A program made the position numbers and the translations under genes. A stretch of DNA of 38,822 nt from Rhodospirillaceae bacterium (GTDB taxonomy: Bacteria; Pseudomonadota; Alphaproteobacteria; MPNO01; UBA2964): positions 1 to 38,822 of the forward strand of contig PAPV01000025.1 of the NCBI GenBank assembly GCA_002709075.1, written 5' to 3'. The notes beneath the pieces were generated by a model. That model was not told the DNA's origin, ran no database searches, and saw nothing but the letters and a program-made list of their open reading frames with translations. This document shows, piece after piece, positions 34,241 to 38,822 of this stretch; within the stretch, counting starts at the first letter, position 1; every line of letters begins with the position of its first letter.

Positions 34241-34987
34241 TTGTCTATAAGTGAAAATCAAATGGTAGTTGTGGTAACTGGCGCCACGCGCGGGATTGGG
34301 CTGGCAGCGGTACACAGATTTACTCGAGATGGATGGAAGGTAATTTCCTGCTCTAGAGGGAAACCCCCGCCGGCTTTTATCAAAAACCCCCTATGGATTG
34401 AACATTTTGAGGCGGATCTCTCTGTTCGCGAAGAAGTGGCTGATTTCACAAAAAAGGCTGTTGCCCTTGTTGGGAAAACTGGACTAAATGCATTAGTTAA
34501 CAATGCAGCGGAGTCACCCAAGGCCGAATATCATGAAAGACTTGGTTGCTTAAATGGTGATTTAGATGCATGGCGTGAGGTATTCGAATTAAATTTTTTT
34601 ACGCCATTGCTGTTATCTCGTGGGTTTGCATCAGCTCTTCATAAACAGTTGGGAGCAATCGTGAATGTAACCTCAATAGCTGCTCATGCTATTCATCCTT
34701 TTGCTGGTTCTGCATACTCCACTTCGAAGTCGGCTCTTTCGTCACTCACGCGTGAAATGGCGAATGAATTTGCAGAACTTGGAATAAGGGTCAATGCTGT
34801 GGCACCAGGAGAAGTCCGGACTCAAATGATAGGACCTGAATACGATGCACTAATTCCTCGTATTCCACTCAACAGGATGGGAACTGCAGAGGAGGTCGCC
34901 GCGGTAATTTATCAACTTTGCAATAATGAATTTAGTTATGTTACCGGAAGTGAAATTTTTGTTACAGGTGGCCAGCATCTTTTTTAA
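34241..34987 (+). CDS. Short-chain dehydrogenase/reductase (SDR)
   Basis: 248-residue classical SDR. The cofactor pattern is VTGATRGIGLAAVHRF (about 12-27), NNAAES (about 88), catalytic Ser in NVTSIAAHAI (about 143), the Tyr-x3-Lys in YSTSKSALSSL (about 158-162), and the C-terminal VTGSEIFVTGGQ. It resembles 3-oxoacyl-ACP reductase-like and sugar-alcohol dehydrogenases, but substrates of SDRs cannot be set from sequence. The proposed start is TTG 34241, with AAGGA 11 bases upstream; ATG 34262 is the alternative and removes seven residues. It is cotranscribed with the Usp gene. Confidence 0.87.
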   Translation: MSISENQMVVVVTGATRGIGLAAVHRFTRDGWKVISCSRGKPPPAFIKNPLWIEHFEADLSVREEVADFTKKAVALVGKTGLNALVNNAAESPKAEYHERLGCLNGDLDAWREVFELNFFTPLLLSRGFASALHKQLGAIVNVTSIAAHAIHPFAGSAYSTSKSALSSLTREMANEFAELGIRVNAVAPGEVRTQMIGPEYDALIPRIPLNRMGTAEEVAAVIYQLCNNEFSYVTGSEIFVTGGQHLF

Positions 34988-35219
34988 ATATAACTGTTTT
35001 GTAATTTTGCGAAAAATAACATGAATTTCCTGGGTTTATTTGAAATTCCCAAATTAATGTTATTGAATTATTGTTTTCGGATAAACCAAGTTACAAGTCA
35101 GTGTCCTGGAAAAATTAAATAAAGAATTTGTTGAAGATACTAATAAGACGCAAAATCTATAAATAATCAACCCTATAACTTAATTTGTGGCACTGCTAGA
35201 AACTTAGGAAAAAGGATAA

Positions 35220-36461
35220 TTGGCAAGATCAATGTCAGCAGAAACACTTAAACTTGATGATCCAAAGGGTTGGGTTGTTGTGGCCGCATTATTTCTAATG
35301 CTTTCTGTGGTGATAGCGGCGCGTAGTTCAATCGGTTTGATGATGCCATTTTGGAATCAGGATTTAGGGTGGAGTATTGGATTCATTTCTACCGCAGGTG
35401 CTGTCATGTTAGTTCTGATGGCTGTTTTCGCTCCAATAGGGGGGTTTTTAATCGATTATTATGGGTATCGATTGATCTTTGGAGTGGGTATGTCCCAGAT
35501 AAGCTTGGCGTTTATTCTATGTGCTTTTATGAATGAGCCGTGGCAGCTAATCCTTTTATTTAGCGTCATAGGGGGTATAGGTTTTGCAATAATATCACCC
35601 TCTTTAGTTGCTACCGCAGTGGCTCAATTTTTTAATAGAAAATTTGGACTTGCAGCCAGTATTGCAACCGCTGGTAGCACAGGTGGGCAATTAGCACTAA
35701 TGCCCTTGCTTGGTTTTTTAGTAGTTAGTATTTCCTGGCGCCCCAGTTTTGTTTATGTTGGGCTTTGTATTTTGTTTACAATGTTTGTGGTTCAGTTTCT
35801 TGTCCGTGGGCGTCCACCCATTAAGAAGTCCACCGCAGAACAATTAAATTATCAATCGGTAATTAATACTTTAGCTTTTCTTCTCAGGGATCGAACATTC
35901 TGGTTGCTCGCGATTGGCTTTTTTATCTGTGGCTTTACAACCGTGGGTGCAGTCAAAATACACCTAATACCTTACGCTGTATTTTGTGGATTTCTTCCCT
36001 TAGAAGGAACATTTGCGTATGGAATTCTGTCCGCATTTAGTCTTGTAGGAATGATTTTGTGCGGGCATTACTCTGACAAATTTAACCGTCCAGCACTATT
36101 GGCAACTATTTATTTTATGCGGGCCTTGACTTTTATTTTGTTATTGTACGCAACTGATAATTTGATAATGCTGTATGTATTTGCGGCACTATTCGGTATT
36201 TTTGATTATGCTACCTTCCCCATAGTGGCTTCTTTGGTTGCAACCAATATTGGCCGAAAAGTGATGGGAGTCAGTATGGGTATGATATTTGCTAGTCATT
36301 CCTTTGGGGCGGCTCTAGGTTCATTTTCAGGAGGTTTTCTATTTGAAATCTTCAATCGTTATGATTGGGCCTGGATTGTTTCTTTTGGGCTTGCATTAAT
36401 CGCTGCAATATTAAGCCTGATCATCCGTGAGACTCGTAACTGTAGGGTCGTTGCCACCTAA
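35220..36461 (+). CDS. Major facilitator superfamily transporter (monocarboxylate-type)
   Basis: 413-residue protein with about 12 hydrophobic helices in two halves separated by a basic cytoplasmic loop (RGRPPIKKSTAEQ, about residues 197-209). Loop motif A-like sequences follow helices 2 and 8 (GGFLIDYYGYRLIF and GHYSDKFNRPALL). The overall look is that of the OFA/MCT-type carboxylate carriers, though substrate is uncertain. The start is TTG 35220 with AGGA 10 bases upstream; ATG 35232 is the alternative. The 232 bases before it are AT-rich and hold no other gene I can see. Confidence 0.88.
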   Translation: MARSMSAETLKLDDPKGWVVVAALFLMLSVVIAARSSIGLMMPFWNQDLGWSIGFISTAGAVMLVLMAVFAPIGGFLIDYYGYRLIFGVGMSQISLAFILCAFMNEPWQLILLFSVIGGIGFAIISPSLVATAVAQFFNRKFGLAASIATAGSTGGQLALMPLLGFLVVSISWRPSFVYVGLCILFTMFVVQFLVRGRPPIKKSTAEQLNYQSVINTLAFLLRDRTFWLLAIGFFICGFTTVGAVKIHLIPYAVFCGFLPLEGTFAYGILSAFSLVGMILCGHYSDKFNRPALLATIYFMRALTFILLLYATDNLIMLYVFAALFGIFDYATFPIVASLVATNIGRKVMGVSMGMIFASHSFGAALGSFSGGFLFEIFNRYDWAWIVSFGLALIAAILSLIIRETRNCRVVAT

Positions 36462-36512
36462 TAAATTACAACCCTTATTATATGTGAATGAAGGTGAATT
36501 GTTAAAATTGCT

Positions 36513-37280
36513 CTAATCTTCAGTAACTTTTAAGCGTCTATATGTACGAATAGAAAAAGGGATAGTAAGAACATAGCTTATGATAATACCCGCCAAGGTT
36601 AGTCTGGGTTCGGTAAACATAGCAGCAGCTAAGAAAGCAATTCCTGCCATTGCAACGGTCACAAATTTAGATGGAACACGCAGTCGTTTGAAAGACCAAG
36701 TTGGTATACGGCTTATCATTAGGATAGCAACCATTAGGGACCAGGGTCCGGTAAGCCAGGGCGATTGCAACCAATCCCAATTTGTTTCAGCAAAAATGAT
36801 TAGTGGTAGTAAGAGCAATCCCGCTCCTGCGGGTGCGGGGACCCCGCTAAAGAAGCTTGTTGCCCACATAGGTGTACTTGTTCCGGCAGAAGAAACATTG
36901 AATCTAGCAAGCCGCAGAACACAACAAACTGGGTAAAGAAGAGCTATGGACCAACCGATTCCTCCGGCGTTTTGTAGTGACCAAATATAGATCATAAATA
37001 CAGGAGCAACGCCAAAAGCAATTCCGTCTACCAATGAATCAAGTTGACCACCAAACTCAGTGGGGCCTCCCATTAGCCTTGCTATTCGACCGTCTAAAGT
37101 ATCCATAAGTGCTGCACCTGCCACAAGAAAGATTGCGATATTCCAGCTGTCTTCCAATGCGAAACGGATTGCGGTCAAACCGGCGCACAGGCCAAGCATA
37201 GTAAGCGCATTAGGTAATAATTGATTGATGTGTTCCCGTCTTAGCCTTCTTCTTCTTAATCTGTCGCCTCCAAGAGCCAT
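36513..37280 (-). CDS. pssA: CDP-diacylglycerol-serine O-phosphatidyltransferase
   Basis: 255-residue membrane enzyme that makes phosphatidylserine. The CDP-alcohol phosphotransferase motif is intact: DTLDGRIARL, then GGQLDSLVDG (about residues 60-87), giving the D-x2-DG-x2-AR-x8-G-x3-D-x3-D pattern. It has six to eight hydrophobic helices and a basic N-terminus (GGDRLRRRRLRREH). Its start codon shares one base with the psd stop (TAATG), so the pair is translationally coupled. Together they give the two-step route to phosphatidylethanolamine. Confidence 0.94.
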   Translation of the reverse strand: MALGGDRLRRRRLRREHINQLLPNALTMLGLCAGLTAIRFALEDSWNIAIFLVAGAALMDTLDGRIARLMGGPTEFGGQLDSLVDGIAFGVAPVFMIYIWSLQNAGGIGWSIALLYPVCCVLRLARFNVSSAGTSTPMWATSFFSGVPAPAGAGLLLLPLIIFAETNWDWLQSPWLTGPWSLMVAILMISRIPTWSFKRLRVPSKFVTVAMAGIAFLAAAMFTEPRLTLAGIIISYVLTIPFSIRTYRRLKVTED

Positions 37281-37972
37281 TATCGTGTTTCTCCTTTGCG
37301 ATCTTCTCTATCCGCTTTTAAATCAGCAATAACGGTCTCTCCGGCCACCGCTCGCTGTCCTACCACAGCTAATATTGTTGCAGTATTTTGAAGGTAAACG
37401 TCCACACGGCTTCCAAAACGAATCATCCCAAAACGTTCTCCGGTCTTGAGTTCAGTGTCGTCAGACTTCCAACAAATAATTCGACGAGCCACAAGACCTG
37501 CTATTTGAACTATCACTAGGTCGTCTCCATTGACTGTTGTCATCCGCATAGCTCGGCGTTCATTGTGGATACTAGCTTTATCAAGCGAGGCATTAAAAAA
37601 TTTCCCCGGGCAGTATGAAGAACTTATTAACTTACCATCTATTGGGCTGCGGTTAATATGGCAATCGAAAACGTTCATAAAAATACTGACACGCCGCATT
37701 GTATTCAAATCTAAACCTAGCTCCGGAGGAGGTGATGCATCCGTCACAGATTGTATTACGCCGTCTGCAGGACTTATCACCAAGCCCTCTTCGACTGGGG
37801 TCACACGGTCGGGATCTCGAAAAAAATAAACACACCATAGTGTTAGTATTGCCAAGACAAAGCCGGCAAGCATCCACGCCCACCCGTCTAGCAAAAAGAA
37901 TATCAAAGTTGTAAAAGCAAAGGCAGTTATAAAGGGATAGCCTTCTTTGTGTACTTTAATTGAGGGCATCAT
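37280..37972 (-). CDS. psd: Phosphatidylserine decarboxylase proenzyme
   Basis: 230-residue pyruvoyl enzyme of the short (archaeal/alphaproteobacterial) type. The self-cleavage site is the Gly-Ser of IRFGSRVDVYLQ (about residue 186-188), which yields a pyruvoyl alpha chain. Also seen: VISPADGVIQSV (about 65), the NVFDCHINRSPIDG block (about 98), and two N-terminal hydrophobic segments (about 14-50). It converts phosphatidylserine to phosphatidylethanolamine at the inner membrane and is first of the psd-pssA pair. Confidence 0.94.
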   Translation of the reverse strand: MMPSIKVHKEGYPFITAFAFTTLIFFLLDGWAWMLAGFVLAILTLWCVYFFRDPDRVTPVEEGLVISPADGVIQSVTDASPPPELGLDLNTMRRVSIFMNVFDCHINRSPIDGKLISSSYCPGKFFNASLDKASIHNERRAMRMTTVNGDDLVIVQIAGLVARRIICWKSDDTELKTGERFGMIRFGSRVDVYLQNTATILAVVGQRAVAGETVIADLKADREDRKGETR

Positions 37973-38005
37973 ACTTAATTTTCCGTTTCTATTTTTCGAA
38001 AAAAT

Positions 38006-38797
38006 TTACCTGTTCATTAAAACTGAAATCGGAGTGCCAGTTGTTATTCCAAGTGCATCGGCACTACCTTTGTTAATTGCTATTTCAATTAGTCCATTTG
38101 AATTTTCGTACCAAAAACATTCGCCTTGCGTGACATCGGAGAAAACACGTGCATAACTAATGCTGTATTTGCCAAATTTTAATATTGATTTTGGGTTAAG
38201 GAAAGACGACCGAAGACCGGTTATAGCATTGCCAAAACTATCAATGTGCAAGACGACCGGAATATCATCAGGCCAATTGGGTTTAAGAATATGCTTTGTG
38301 TTTAAAGTTTCACTGATTGGCATCACTCCATCTGCTATTCTAGCTGCCACAGGGGCAAATATATCACGCCCATGGAAACTCGCAGAGAGAGAAGTTGGTT
38401 GCCAGTTAATTTTCCACGCTTCAATAGCTTTTGCGCGCCGAATTACCATTTCAAAAAGCCCATTATTTGGTCCAACAAACCATTTTCCATCAGCTCGTAT
38501 AATAATCGGATAACGGTCACCCCCAACTTCTGGATCTACGACTGCAACAAATATTGTCTCTATTGCGAAGCACTGCGAGTAAGCAGCCAGCAAATAAGAA
38601 GAAAATTTTGGATTAAATTGTGGAGCATCGTGCATTAGGTCGACTATTCTTGTTTTGGGGGTGATTGAATGTATAGCGGCTTTCATCTGTCCAACATATG
38701 GACCGATTATACCAAAATCAGTAAATAAAACGATCAGACTTGAATTTGGTTCGTCTTCAGTCTCCTTAATAGTTTTTCGTGAATAGTTCTTGTGCAT
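38006..38797 (-). CDS. SAM hydroxide adenosyltransferase (SAM hydrolase, DUF62 family)
   Basis: 263-residue member of the SAM hydrolase/halogenase family. Seen: LFTDFGIIGPYVGQMKA (about residues 25-41), VVDPEVGGDRYPI (about 87), GPNNGLFEMV (about 108) and the family signature SFHGRDIFAPVAARIADG (about 140), then a C-terminal beta-barrel domain with YENSNGLIEIAINKG. These proteins split SAM into adenosine and methionine with water; the halogenase branch carries an extra loop that I do not see here. It lies 33 bases upstream of psd on the same strand; a direct functional link is not known. Confidence 0.9.
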   Translation of the reverse strand: MHKNYSRKTIKETEDEPNSSLIVLFTDFGIIGPYVGQMKAAIHSITPKTRIVDLMHDAPQFNPKFSSYLLAAYSQCFAIETIFVAVVDPEVGGDRYPIIIRADGKWFVGPNNGLFEMVIRRAKAIEAWKINWQPTSLSASFHGRDIFAPVAARIADGVMPISETLNTKHILKPNWPDDIPVVLHIDSFGNAITGLRSSFLNPKSILKFGKYSISYARVFSDVTQGECFWYENSNGLIEIAINKGSADALGITTGTPISVLMNR

Positions 38798-38822
38798 TTT
38801 TAAAAGTCTTCTTCTCCATGTC

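Overview
The window looks like an AT-rich genome of a marine-type alphaproteobacterium, known here only from sequence. The strongest evidence is the right half: a histone-deacetylase-like gene followed by xseB, ispA, dxs and tlyA, then aroC/fabI, a 17-kDa-antigen-type lipoprotein, pdxH and a psd/pssA pair, which is a familiar alphaproteobacterial housekeeping neighbourhood. I cannot assign an order or genus from the sequence alone.

Left edge (1-949): the minus-strand gene of a tyrosine recombinase, cut by the window start exactly at the codon expected to be the catalytic tyrosine. Positions 1155-16580 form an accessory, catabolic-looking region. It holds a ThDP-dependent decarboxylase/synthase-like enzyme; a minus-strand operon (8246 to 3103) of two tandem TauD/TfdA dioxygenases, an alpha/beta hydrolase, a PhyH dioxygenase and a UbiD-family decarboxylase; an unrecognised Cys-containing protein converging on a SAM methyltransferase; a second minus-strand run (15126 to 9061) of a second UbiD decarboxylase, a MarR regulator, a gentisate-dioxygenase-like bicupin, two DHDPS-family lyases/aldolases and the methyltransferase; and a divergent alanine-glyoxylate-type aminotransferase. 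My inference is a previously undescribed, or at least unfamiliar, pathway for an aromatic or related carboxylic acid: prFMN decarboxylation, Fe/2OG hydroxylation, ring cleavage, then aldol/hydrolytic steps. The substrate cannot be read from the sequence, and no UbiX (prFMN synthase) lies in the window.

Middle (16581-23708): a 518-base stretch with no convincing gene, a Bax/FlgJ-type glucosaminidase, an orphan DmsC-like eight-helix membrane anchor, and an RND efflux permease with its periplasmic adaptor but no TolC.

Right half (23860-38797): core metabolism, namely isoprenoid synthesis (ispA, dxs), DNA repair (xseB), rRNA modification (tlyA), chorismate (aroC), fatty acids (fabI), PLP (pdxH), phosphatidylethanolamine (psd, pssA) and a SAM hydrolase, with a UspA protein, an SDR and an MFS transporter. 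Between tlyA and aroC lies about 1.2 kb with no intact gene. Read in several frames it is a full-length but heavily decayed RlmD/RumA-type RNA uracil-C5 methyltransferase, recognisable from its N-terminal TRAM-like strand to its last residues. This is the clearest hidden structure in the window.
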